Positions 1-5,799 of a stretch of 6,988 bases of DNA are shown in pieces. The first letter of the stretch is position 1, and the number at the start of each line of letters is the position of its first letter. This stretch comes from Ruminococcaceae bacterium UBA5579 (lineage in GTDB: Bacteria > Bacillota > Clostridia > Oscillospirales > Ruminococcaceae), in NCBI GenBank assembly GCA_002425305.1, contig DILZ01000028.1, forward strand, positions 27,385-34,372, written 5' to 3'. A program made the translations under genes and the position numbers. The notes beneath the pieces were generated by a model. It searched no databases and was not told where the DNA came from. It worked only from the letters and a program-made list of their open reading frames with translations.

Positions 1-17
1 TCTATTAAACTAAATGA

Positions 18-24
18 AGAGGTG
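18..24 (+). promoter_or_regulatory. Shine-Dalgarno site fixing the TTG start of smsC
   Basis: AGAGGTG ends 8 bases before the TTG at 33. The nearby ATG at 14 opens only an eight-codon frame that stops at 38-40, so it is not the start of this gene. Confidence 0.6.
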
Positions 25-32
25 CAATTGTT

Positions 33-755
33 TTGCTTGAAATAAAAGACCTGCATTGGAGCTTGCCCGACGGCAGCTCCATAATAAACGGCGTGTCGTT
101 CAAAACGCGCGGCAAGCTCACGGTGATAACCGGCCCGAACGGCGGCGGCAAGACCACGCTCGCAAAGCTGATCTCGGGCGTGGAGCAGCCCACGTCGGGT
201 GCTATACTGCTCGACGGCGAGGACATCACCGCGCTGGATATCACCGAACGCGCGAAAAAAGGCGTAGCCTACGCGTTTCAGCAGCCCGTTCGCTTCAAGG
301 GGCTTACCGTTCGCGACCTCATCGAGCTTGCTTCGGGAAACTCGTTGAACACGGGCGAGCTTTGCGAGTTGCTGGGCAAGGTGGGCTTATGCGCCGAAGA
401 GTACATCGACCGCGAAATGAACACGTCGCTTTCGGGCGGCGAGGCAAAGCGTATCGAGATAGCGACCGTGCTTGCGCGGAGGGCAAAGCTCTCCGTATTC
501 GACGAACCGGAGGCCGGCATCGATCTGTGGAGCTTTTCGCGGCTCGTTCAGACGTTTGAGGAGATACGCTCGAAATCCGACGGCTCGTTGGTGGTCATCT
601 CACATCAAGAGCGCATACTCTCCATAGCTGACGACATAATAGTTGTCGCAGACGGAAAAATCCGCATTTCGGGAACAAAGGACGAGGTGCTGCCGAAGCT
701 GCTTTCGGGCGAGTACACCTGTTCCTGCCCGAAAAGAACGGGGGACTGTTTATGA
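33..755 (+). CDS. smsC: SufC-type ABC ATPase of a minimal SUF-like (SMS) Fe-S cluster assembly system
   Basis: A 240-residue cytosolic ABC ATPase without membrane segments, expected to power Fe-S cluster assembly on the SufB/D-like scaffold encoded next to it. Visible motifs: Walker A GPNGGGKTT (34-42), Q-loop Q83 in AFQQPVRFKG, signature LSGGE (133-137), Walker B ending FDE (D157, E158), D-loop PEAGID, and H-loop H191 in ISHQE. SufC is normally about 250 residues, so the length fits. The start is TTG at 33: the frame has stops at 6-8 and 15-17, and an AGAGGTG site (18-24) lies 8 bases upstream. The C-terminus carries a CxC-x6-C tail (C230, C232, C239). The stop overlaps the next start by ATGA. 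The assignment to SMS rather than classical SUF is inferred from the partner's short length and the absence of sufS/sufU beside it; upstream genes are out of view. Confidence 0.9.
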   Translation: MLEIKDLHWSLPDGSSIINGVSFKTRGKLTVITGPNGGGKTTLAKLISGVEQPTSGAILLDGEDITALDITERAKKGVAYAFQQPVRFKGLTVRDLIELASGNSLNTGELCELLGKVGLCAEEYIDREMNTSLSGGEAKRIEIATVLARRAKLSVFDEPEAGIDLWSFSRLVQTFEEIRSKSDGSLVVISHQERILSIADDIIVVADGKIRISGTKDEVLPKLLSGEYTCSCPKRTGDCL

Positions 756-1699
756 GCGATATTATGAACGTTAATTTCAACAGTATAACGGGCGAAATGC
801 TGAAGGTCATCAGCGACTACGACCCCGTAGCGGGCTTCAAGGGCGCGTACAATATCCGCGAGGACAGCTCCTGCGCGGGGCGGCAGTCCTCGGAGAATAT
901 CACGATAAGCTCCAAGACAGACAAGCCCGGCATTGACATCACGGTAAAGCCTCAAACCAAAGGAGAAACGGTGTTCATCCCCGCGTGCGTGACGCATACG
1001 GCGGTGGACGACCTTGTTTACAACGACTTCTATATCGGCGAGGGCGCGGACGTTGTGATAGTCGCGGGCTGCGGAGTTCACAACGAGGGCGAGGAGGACG
1101 CTCGCCACAATGGTATTCACCGCTTTTTCCTCGAGCCGAACTCCCGTGTGGTCTACAAGGAGAAGCATATCGGCACGGGTAACGGCACGGGACTTAAAAA
1201 GATCGATCCCGTGACGGAGTGCTTTATGAAAGAGAACTCGTACCTTGAAATGGACACGGTGCAGCTCGGCGGAGTGGACAAGTCCACGCGCACGACCTCT
1301 GCGGAGCTTGGCGACAACGCGAAGATAGTCGTCCGCGAGCGTATTATGACTGACAACGCCGAGGAGGCAGTCTCGAAGTTCCACGTCAAGCTGAACGGCG
1401 CGGACAGCGGCGTTGATCTTGTGTCGCGCTCCGTGGCGCGAGGAAACTCGTATCAGGCGTTCTATTCGGCGGTGGACGGCAACAACCGCTGCACGGGGCA
1501 CTCCGCGTGCGACGCTATCATCGCGGACAACGGCAGGGTTGACGCGCAGCCCGCGCTGAATGCCGCGAACGTCGACGCGGCGCTTATCCACGAGGCGGCT
1601 ATCGGCAAGATAGCGGGCGAACAGATACTCAAGCTGTGCTCGCTCGGCTTGACACGCGAGGAAGCCGAGGAGAAGATCATTGAGGGATTTTTGAAATGA
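752..1699 (+). CDS. smsB: Short SufB/SufD-family Fe-S cluster scaffold (SmsB-like)
   Basis: A 315-residue protein of the SufB/SufD core family, the expected scaffold partner of the ATPase just upstream. The C-terminal hallmark is clear: a run resembling SufB/SufD with IHEAAIGKIAGEQ (279-291), then the conserved LxxLGLTREEAEEKIIEGF ending. The mid-region has the Cys/His-rich stretch GCGVHN (106-111), H119, GIH (121-123) and YKEKHIGTG (135-143), which I associate with the short single-paralogue members of anaerobes and archaea. E. coli SufB is about 495 residues; this protein lacks the long N-terminal part, and its length matches the minimal type. At a rough alignment the SufB cluster-interface cysteine position does not hold a Cys here; the nearest Cys are C247 and C253. 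A GGGGG Shine-Dalgarno run (740-744) lies 7 bases before the ATG, and the start overlaps the upstream stop (ATGA), implying translational coupling. A second ATG at 764 is a weaker alternative. Confidence 0.88.
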   Translation: MSDIMNVNFNSITGEMLKVISDYDPVAGFKGAYNIREDSSCAGRQSSENITISSKTDKPGIDITVKPQTKGETVFIPACVTHTAVDDLVYNDFYIGEGADVVIVAGCGVHNEGEEDARHNGIHRFFLEPNSRVVYKEKHIGTGNGTGLKKIDPVTECFMKENSYLEMDTVQLGGVDKSTRTTSAELGDNAKIVVRERIMTDNAEEAVSKFHVKLNGADSGVDLVSRSVARGNSYQAFYSAVDGNNRCTGHSACDAIIADNGRVDAQPALNAANVDAALIHEAAIGKIAGEQILKLCSLGLTREEAEEKIIEGFLK

Positions 1700-2307
1700 C
1701 GGACGAACAAGAGCGGCTTATCAAAACCATAAAATCGGCAAGCCTTAAAGGCACGCTTGTCGAGTGCGTAATTATAGCCATTTCGATGATCATCACATTC
1801 CTGATTTTTAACGGCAGCAAGCTAGTCTTGTCTGCGGGGTTTGTTATCGCGGCATATTTCGTTATTTCCGGCATAACATACTCAAAGAAAAGCACGGACA
1901 TTATCAAAAACAACGCTGCCGTGGAATGTGTGATCGAAGACTATCTCATCATACAAAACGGTAATAGGTTCGCGCTTTCTCCGATTTTGCGGAACATCGT
2001 GACAAACGAGCTTTATTACACATTCGACAAATACGATCAGTCGCTTTTGATCAAAGCATATGCAAAAAAGCCCGACGCGCTGTCCGAGATGAAGATCACG
2101 CGTATTGACCATACGGAGGTTAAGATCGGAGACAGAACTTTGATCTACATAAAGAAATATGTCGACCCGAAGCTGCACATAGAGCCGAACGACGGCTATT
2201 ATTTTATAAATAACGAGAACATTCTTTTCCGGAATACTAATCCGGAGCACGATATCTCCATACTTAATAATGTTAAGTTTTTTGAGGGAGTAATCGATGT
2301 TGAATGA
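1696..2307 (+). CDS. Unknown two-helix membrane protein coupled to the SMS genes
   Basis: I do not recognise this 203-residue protein. It has a Lys/Arg-rich N-terminus, a first hydrophobic helix at about 20-38 (IIAISMIITFLIF), a short Asn-Gly-Ser-Lys turn, a second helix at about 43-62 (LVLSAGFVIAAYFVISG), then a charged, Tyr/Asn/Ile-rich soluble domain of about 140 residues. The Lys-rich flanks on both sides suggest that both ends are cytoplasmic. No catalytic or metal motif is visible. ATG at 1696 overlaps the smsB stop as ATGA, and GAGGG (1682-1686) sits 9 bases upstream, so it is probably co-translated with smsB. Base composition differs: hand counts give 43% GC for 1741-1800 and 33% for 2221-2280, against 68% for 1261-1320 in smsB. 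It is the last gene before a terminator. A function in Fe-S biology is only suggested by position; it could equally be a recent lineage-specific insertion. Confidence 0.8.
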   Translation: MTDEQERLIKTIKSASLKGTLVECVIIAISMIITFLIFNGSKLVLSAGFVIAAYFVISGITYSKKSTDIIKNNAAVECVIEDYLIIQNGNRFALSPILRNIVTNELYYTFDKYDQSLLIKAYAKKPDALSEMKITRIDHTEVKIGDRTLIYIKKYVDPKLHIEPNDGYYFINNENILFRNTNPEHDISILNNVKFFEGVIDVE

Positions 2308-2337
2308 AAAAAGCCGAGGTTTTCACCTCGGCTTTTT
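2308..2337. terminator. Bidirectional intrinsic terminator between converging operons
   Basis: AAAAAGCCGAGGT (2308-2320) pairs perfectly with ACCTCGGCTTTTT (2325-2337) around a four-base loop TTTC. On the + strand the stem is followed by TTTTT; on the - strand by a run of six T. It starts one base after the stop of the 203-residue gene and lies 8 bases past the metF stop, so it can end both transcripts. Confidence 0.93.
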
Positions 2338-2345
2338 ATGTAAGA

Positions 2346-3212
2346 TCAAATTCGGATAACGCTTGAAACTCCCTCGCTTATCTTCCGCGCTACATAGGGG
2401 TTGTTCATCGTGTAAAGGTGTATACCGTCTACTCCGCTCGAAACCAGATCGATTATCTGCTCGTTGGCGTAGGCAATGCCCGCGTCGCGCATTGCGTCGG
2501 GATTGTCGCCGAAACGAGCTATCAACTTTGTGAACTTCGGAGGCAGCGACGCTCCGCAAAGCCCCACCATTCGCTGAATGGACTTTGCGTTCACGCACGG
2601 CATTATCCCCGCCTCTATCGGCACTGTGATGCCCGCCGCGCGAGCCTTTTCCAAAAACCGATAAAACTGCGCGTTGTCAAAAAACAATTGCGACATCAAA
2701 TGCTCCGCGCCCGCGTCCACCTTACGCTTGAGGTTTTCGATATCTTTATCGAAGGAGGGGCTTTCGGGGTGTCCTTCGGGATAGCACGCTCCCGAAAAGC
2801 TCAAAGAGCTGCGGCTTTTCATATAGGTAATGAGATCCGATGCGTGCTTGAAATCTTCTTTCGGCGGAATATCGGGGTTGACGTCGCCGCGCAGAGCAAG
2901 CACGTTTTCAACGCCGTATTGCTCAAACTCCTCGATAACGCGGTCTATGTCCTCTTTGGCAGAGTTTACGCAGGTGAGATGCGCTATCGATTCGGTATGG
3001 TACTTTTCCTTGATAACGGACACTATCTCCCGCGTGGAGCAGCCCGGAACGCTGCCGCCCGCGCCGTAGGTCACGCTGATGAAATCGGGGTGCAGATCGG
3101 TAAGCTCATCAAGCGTTTTGTATACCGTTTCAATAGAACCGTCCTTTTTGGGCGGAAATATCTCGAACGAAAAGACGGTCTTGCCGCTTTTAAACAATTC
3201 GCGTATTTTCAT
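2346..3212 (-). CDS. metF: 5,10-methylenetetrahydrofolate reductase (MetF)
   Basis: A flavoprotein of one-carbon metabolism that reduces 5,10-methylene-THF to 5-methyl-THF, the methyl donor for methionine synthesis; 288 residues, a normal bacterial MetF length. Motifs in order: SFEIFPPK (15-22, catalytic Glu E17 as in E. coli E28), SVTYGAGG (46-53), HLTC (78-81), LALRGD (105-110, with the flavin-binding Asp D110), GACYPEGHPE (141-150), the MSQLFFD segment near 173-179, PIEAGIMP, and IHLYTMN near the end. The longest frame starts 42 bases earlier, but the extra residues do not look like MetF. ATG at 3212 has AAGGAG 8 bases upstream and overlaps the preceding stop as ATGA. No metV partner lies beside it. 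The electron donor (NADH, NADPH or a ferredoxin-linked route) cannot be read from sequence. It is the last gene of the leftward operon. Confidence 0.95.
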   Translation of the reverse strand: MKIRELFKSGKTVFSFEIFPPKKDGSIETVYKTLDELTDLHPDFISVTYGAGGSVPGCSTREIVSVIKEKYHTESIAHLTCVNSAKEDIDRVIEEFEQYGVENVLALRGDVNPDIPPKEDFKHASDLITYMKSRSSLSFSGACYPEGHPESPSFDKDIENLKRKVDAGAEHLMSQLFFDNAQFYRFLEKARAAGITVPIEAGIMPCVNAKSIQRMVGLCGASLPPKFTKLIARFGDNPDAMRDAGIAYANEQIIDLVSSGVDGIHLYTMNNPYVARKISEGVSSVIRI

Positions 3213-3454
3213 TTGCTTATCTCCTTGAGTGCCCGAGCAAGCTGATCGGGGCACGATGTGGGCTTCATTCCGCAGCGTATGCCGTCAAGACGCGCGATAA
3301 CGTCATCTACCTTCATACCCTTTACGAGCGCGGATATACCCTGCAAATTACCGTTGCAGCCGCCGATCACTTTGACTTCGCGTACTACTCCGTCCTCGAC
3401 CTCGATAAGCATTTTCTGAGAGCATACCCCGCGAGGTGTAAATTCGTAAGTCAT
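3209..3454 (-). CDS. Small TSCPD-domain protein (TIGR03905-like), function unknown
   Basis: An 81-residue protein named for its PTSCPDQLA motif (65-73). TSCPD domains are known as the C-terminal domain of B12-dependent class II ribonucleotide reductases and also as free-standing small proteins of unknown role. Four cysteines are present: C11 in RGVCSQKM, C33 in IGGCNGN, C61 in GIRCGMKP, and C68 in TSCPD. They are spaced like a zinc or other metal site, but this is inference. The start has AAAGGAAG 6 bases upstream. The gene follows the malic enzyme by 15 bases and overlaps metF by ATGA, so it is translated with metF. The family name is recognised with good confidence; the function is not known. 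Confidence 0.88.
   Translation of the reverse strand: MTYEFTPRGVCSQKMLIEVEDGVVREVKVIGGCNGNLQGISALVKGMKVDDVIARLDGIRCGMKPTSCPDQLARALKEISK
3221..3226 (-). promoter_or_regulatory. Shine-Dalgarno site deciding the metF start
   Basis: AAGGAG on the - strand, 8 bases before the ATG at 3212-3210 and inside the end of the upstream TSCPD gene. It rules out the longer start at 3254. Confidence 0.75.
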
Positions 3455-3469
3455 ACGGATCTTCCTTTC

Positions 3470-4630
3470 TTATTTCGATTTATTCCACTCGTCCGCGACC
3501 GCTTTCGCCACCGCCTCGGCAACGCTCTTGTCAAGCGCGGACGGGATTATGTATTCGGGTGAAAGCTTGTCGTCGGGAACAAGCGCCGCAATAGCGTATG
3601 CCGCCGCCAGCTTCATCTCCTCGGTGATAGCCTTCGCGCGGCAAGCCAGAGCGCCCTTGAAAACACCCGGGAACACCAGCACGTTGTTTATCTGGTTCGG
3701 GTAATCGCTGCGCCCCGTGCCGACGATATACGCGCCGCTTTCCTTGGCAAGTTCGTAGGTTATCTCGGGGTTGGGGTTCGCCATTGGGAACATAATAGGC
3801 TTTTCCGCCATAGACTTCACCATTTCGGGCGTGACAAGGTTCGGCTTTGATACGCCGACGAACACATCCGCGCCGCGCAGAGCGTCCGCAAGCGAGCCTT
3901 TGATGTTGTTTTTGTTGGAAATCCGCGACATCTCCGCGTGTGCGGGGTTCGCGTACTCTTCATCGCGGTTGAGAATACCGCCGATATCCACCATTATAAG
4001 GTCATTTATACCCAATTTCAGCAAAAATTTACCGATAGCTATACCCGCCGAACCCGCGCCGTTGATAACGACAGTCACCTCATTCAGCTTCTTGCCCGCG
4101 CATTTAACGGCGTTCATCATCGCCGCGCCGACCACGATAGCCGTGCCGTGCTGATCGTCGTGGAACACGGGGATATCCAGGCGCTCCTTGAGCTTTGCTT
4201 CTATCTCAAAGCAGCGCGGCGCGGAAATATCCTCGAGGTTTATGCCGCCGAAGCTGTCCGAAATAAGCTCTATTGTCCGCACGATCTCATCGGGATCTTT
4301 GCTCTTCACACAAAGCGGGAAAGCGTCCACGCCGCCGAACTCCTTGAACAGACAGCACTTCCCTTCCATAACGGGCATTCCCGCAAGTCCGCCGATATCG
4401 CCCAAGCCCAACACCGCCGTGCCGTCCGTTATCACCGCCACGAGATTGCTCCGCCGCGTCAGCTTATAAGACAGCTCCGGGTCTTTGGCTATCTCAAGGC
4501 ACGGCTGCGCCACTCCCGGCGTATACGCCAACGACAGATCCTCACGCGTTTCAATGGGCGCGCGCGACACGACCTCTATCTTTCCCTGCCAGTCATAATG
4601 CTTTTGTAATGCTTTATCTTTAACGTCCAT
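3470..4630 (-). CDS. Short-form malic enzyme, NAD(P)-dependent
   Basis: Oxidative decarboxylation of malate to pyruvate and CO2, in the cytosol; 386 residues, the short bacterial form without the phosphotransacetylase-like C-terminal domain of MaeB. Motifs: catalytic Tyr in YTPGVAQP (Y36), VITDGTAVLGLGDIGG (66-81), catalytic Lys in MEGK (K91), metal ligands in NLEDIS (E133, D134) and FHDDQHGTA (D159), dinucleotide fold GAGSAG (191-196) followed by VD (D215), MANPNPEI, and the GTGRSDYPNQINN segment. An acidic residue after the second Rossmann strand leans towards NAD, but cofactor choice is uncertain. The longest frame begins at 4666; I chose ATG at 4630 because AGAGGG lies 5 bases upstream and MDVKDKALQKHY matches family N-termini, while the extra 12 residues do not. 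It lies 49 bases after the PHP gene and 15 before the TSCPD gene. Confidence 0.93.
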   Translation of the reverse strand: MDVKDKALQKHYDWQGKIEVVSRAPIETREDLSLAYTPGVAQPCLEIAKDPELSYKLTRRSNLVAVITDGTAVLGLGDIGGLAGMPVMEGKCCLFKEFGGVDAFPLCVKSKDPDEIVRTIELISDSFGGINLEDISAPRCFEIEAKLKERLDIPVFHDDQHGTAIVVGAAMMNAVKCAGKKLNEVTVVINGAGSAGIAIGKFLLKLGINDLIMVDIGGILNRDEEYANPAHAEMSRISNKNNIKGSLADALRGADVFVGVSKPNLVTPEMVKSMAEKPIMFPMANPNPEITYELAKESGAYIVGTGRSDYPNQINNVLVFPGVFKGALACRAKAITEEMKLAAAYAIAALVPDDKLSPEYIIPSALDKSVAEAVAKAVADEWNKSK

Positions 4631-4635
4631 ATTTA

Positions 4636-4641
4636 CCCTCT
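4636..4641 (-). promoter_or_regulatory. Shine-Dalgarno site deciding the malic enzyme start
   Basis: AGAGGG on the - strand, 5 bases (TAAAT) before ATG at 4630-4628. It lies inside the frame extension that would start at 4666, arguing against that longer start. Confidence 0.65.
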
Positions 4642-4679
4642 TGAAACGCGGACTGCAAGCTTTCAACTTTCCACTGTTA

Positions 4680-5531
4680 TCAGTCCGCCTTGATTTTGTG
4701 ATTAAGTATTTTGCTCAGCTGCTCCTCATCGGTGAACACCGAACCGATCTGTATCGCGTAGTGATTGTAAAACCCGTGAAAATCCGAGCCGCCGGTGGTT
4801 ATCAGATTGTAATGCTCCGCAAGCTGCAGTATCTGATTGGAGAAGCCCTTGCTCGCGCCCGGGTGATATGCCTCCGCGCCGTCTATCGCGCCCTCGGCGG
4901 CAAGCTCCTCAAGTAAATCCACGCTGTCGTACACCTTGGGGTGCGCCATTATCGAGATACCGCCCGAAGCCTTGATAAGCGTCGTCACAAAGCGCACATC
5001 GGGATAGAAATCCGCCTCCTGACGCACCTGCTCCGCGCAGATGCCGTCCTCCGCGTCGAATATCTCATCATACACGCTGCCGTAAAGCTCGGTCGTGTAG
5101 CCGTAATCCATAAGCGCGTGCATTATATGACACTTGTAAATAGCCTTGCTGCCCGCCGAATATCGCAGAATGCTCTCAAGCGTTATCGGGAAATTTTCGA
5201 GCACCTTCATAGCAAGGCTCTTCCCCAGCTTCATACGCCCCTCTGAATTGCGCTGGCAAAGTCCTTCCAATCGGTCGGGCTTTTGCGGATTATAGCATAT
5301 AATATGTACCTTTTTTCCGCGCGCCGTGTCAAACGCGGAAAACTCCACCGCCGGTATCACGTTTACGTTGAATCTTTTCCCGAGAACCGACGAACGGGAC
5401 AGCGACGCCAGGCTGTCGTGATCCGTTATCGCAAGATAACGCACATCGTTTCTGTCCGCTTGCCGTATTATGTCCGAAATTCCCAGCGAACCGTCTGATA
5501 TTGTCGTATGGCAATGCAAATCGGCTTTCAT
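4680..5531 (-). CDS. PHP-domain metal-dependent phosphoesterase (COG0613, YciV/RnaAM-like)
   Basis: A 283-residue PHP-family hydrolase. Metal-binding positions are all visible: DLHCHTTISDG (H6, H8, D13), ITDHD (H38), PAVEFSA (E63), H76 in KKVHII, the KCHIMHAL segment that corresponds to the (R/K)xHIARAL motif of this family, MAHP (H197), AYHP (H223), and GSDFHG (D250, H252). Relatives include RnaAM/YciV, a 5'-3' exonuclease acting on small RNA and DNA pieces, and phosphatases of nucleotide bisphosphates or cyclic phosphates; the substrate here cannot be told. Length is typical. The ATG at 5531 follows GAGGTGA (5541-5535 on the - strand). It is the first gene of the leftward operon, about 70 bases after the predicted transcription start. 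Confidence 0.9.
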   Translation of the reverse strand: MKADLHCHTTISDGSLGISDIIRQADRNDVRYLAITDHDSLASLSRSSVLGKRFNVNVIPAVEFSAFDTARGKKVHIICYNPQKPDRLEGLCQRNSEGRMKLGKSLAMKVLENFPITLESILRYSAGSKAIYKCHIMHALMDYGYTTELYGSVYDEIFDAEDGICAEQVRQEADFYPDVRFVTTLIKASGGISIMAHPKVYDSVDLLEELAAEGAIDGAEAYHPGASKGFSNQILQLAEHYNLITTGGSDFHGFYNHYAIQIGSVFTDEEQLSKILNHKIKAD

Positions 5532-5606
5532 AGCTCACCTCATATTTTCCTCTTCGGAGCGGTAAACGCTCACGCTGATCGCTCTGCGAAAATCGCATAT
5601 ATTGCT

Positions 5607-5635
5607 ATTATATCATATTCCGGCGCGTATTTCAA
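5607..5635 (-). promoter_or_regulatory. Sigma-A promoter for the PHP-malic enzyme-TSCPD-metF operon
   Basis: On the - strand, TTGAAA (5635-5630), a 17-base spacer, and TATAAT (5612-5607) preceded by TGA, an extended -10. Transcription should start near 5600, leaving a leader of about 70 bases before the PHP ATG. No other good promoter was seen between the operon's genes. Confidence 0.8.
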
Positions 5636-5669
5636 GGGGTTTTGTAAATTTACGCAAAAAATTAAGGGT

Positions 5670-5698
5670 TTTTATTCGAATCGTTGACATTTTATTCG
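5670..5698 (+). repeat. Direct repeat TTTTATTCG x2 flanking the -35 box
   Basis: The 9-base word occurs at 5670-5678 and 5690-5698, start to start 20 bases, about two helical turns. The TTGACA box lies between the copies. The layout resembles a tandem site for a dimeric regulator, but no regulator gene is in view. Confidence 0.6.
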
Positions 5699-5712
5699 CC
5701 TTATGGTATAAT
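5684..5712 (+). promoter_or_regulatory. Consensus sigma-A promoter for the ABC exporter
   Basis: TTGACA (5684-5689), exactly 17 bases, then TATAAT (5707-5712) preceded by TGG, an extended -10. Both boxes are perfect consensus. Transcription should start near 5719, giving a leader of about 85-90 bases. An unregulated promoter of this quality would be strong, which makes the nearby repeats plausible control sites. Confidence 0.88.
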
Positions 5713-5749
5713 TTTGTTATCTGATTAAAAATTAAGTATTATCCACATC

Positions 5750-5773
5750 CGTGTCCGGACGAATACGGACACG
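5750..5773 (+). promoter_or_regulatory. Inverted repeat in the ABC exporter leader (operator or RNA hairpin)
   Basis: CGTGTCCG (5750-5757) and CGGACACG (5766-5773) are perfect complements around GACGAATA. It lies about 30 bases downstream of the predicted transcription start. No T run follows, so it is not a standard terminator. It could bind a repressor as DNA or form an 8-bp hairpin as RNA. Confidence 0.6.
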
Positions 5774-5793
5774 AAAATCGTGTGTAATTTATT

Positions 5794-5799
5794 GGGGAG
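5794..5799 (+). promoter_or_regulatory. Shine-Dalgarno site of the ABC exporter
   Basis: GGGGAG, followed by TGAG, lies 5 bases before TTG 5805 and 8 bases before TTG 5808. No ATG is available nearby in frame, so a TTG start is needed. Confidence 0.6.

Noticed and set aside
14..40. Eight-codon ATG frame overlapping the smsC start
   Set aside because: No ribosome site in front of it and too short to judge; a chance frame.
1..45. Frame 1 is open from the window edge to a stop at 43-45, possibly the end of an upstream gene overlapping smsC
   Set aside because: Only 14 codons are visible, which is compatible with chance, and it cannot be assigned.
605..1591. Long antisense frame of 328 codons opposite smsB
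   Set aside because: Arg/Val-rich, low-complexity translation with no domain motif; a mirror image of codon bias in the clearly real smsB.
2418..3245. 275-codon + strand frame over metF
   Set aside because: No recognisable motif; fully opposite a clear MetF.
3938..4609. 223-codon + strand frame over the malic enzyme
   Set aside because: His/Arg-rich antisense frame opposite a protein with all malic enzyme motifs.
4641..4666. TTGAAA/TTTCAA inverted repeat between the PHP and malic enzyme genes, considered as promoter or terminator
   Set aside because: Only 6 pairs with a 14-base spacer, no T run, and no -10 box at the right distance on the - strand.
5750..5773. Leader hairpin as an intrinsic terminator or known riboswitch
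   Set aside because: No uridine run follows and no known riboswitch core was recognised; kept only as an operator or RNA hairpin candidate.
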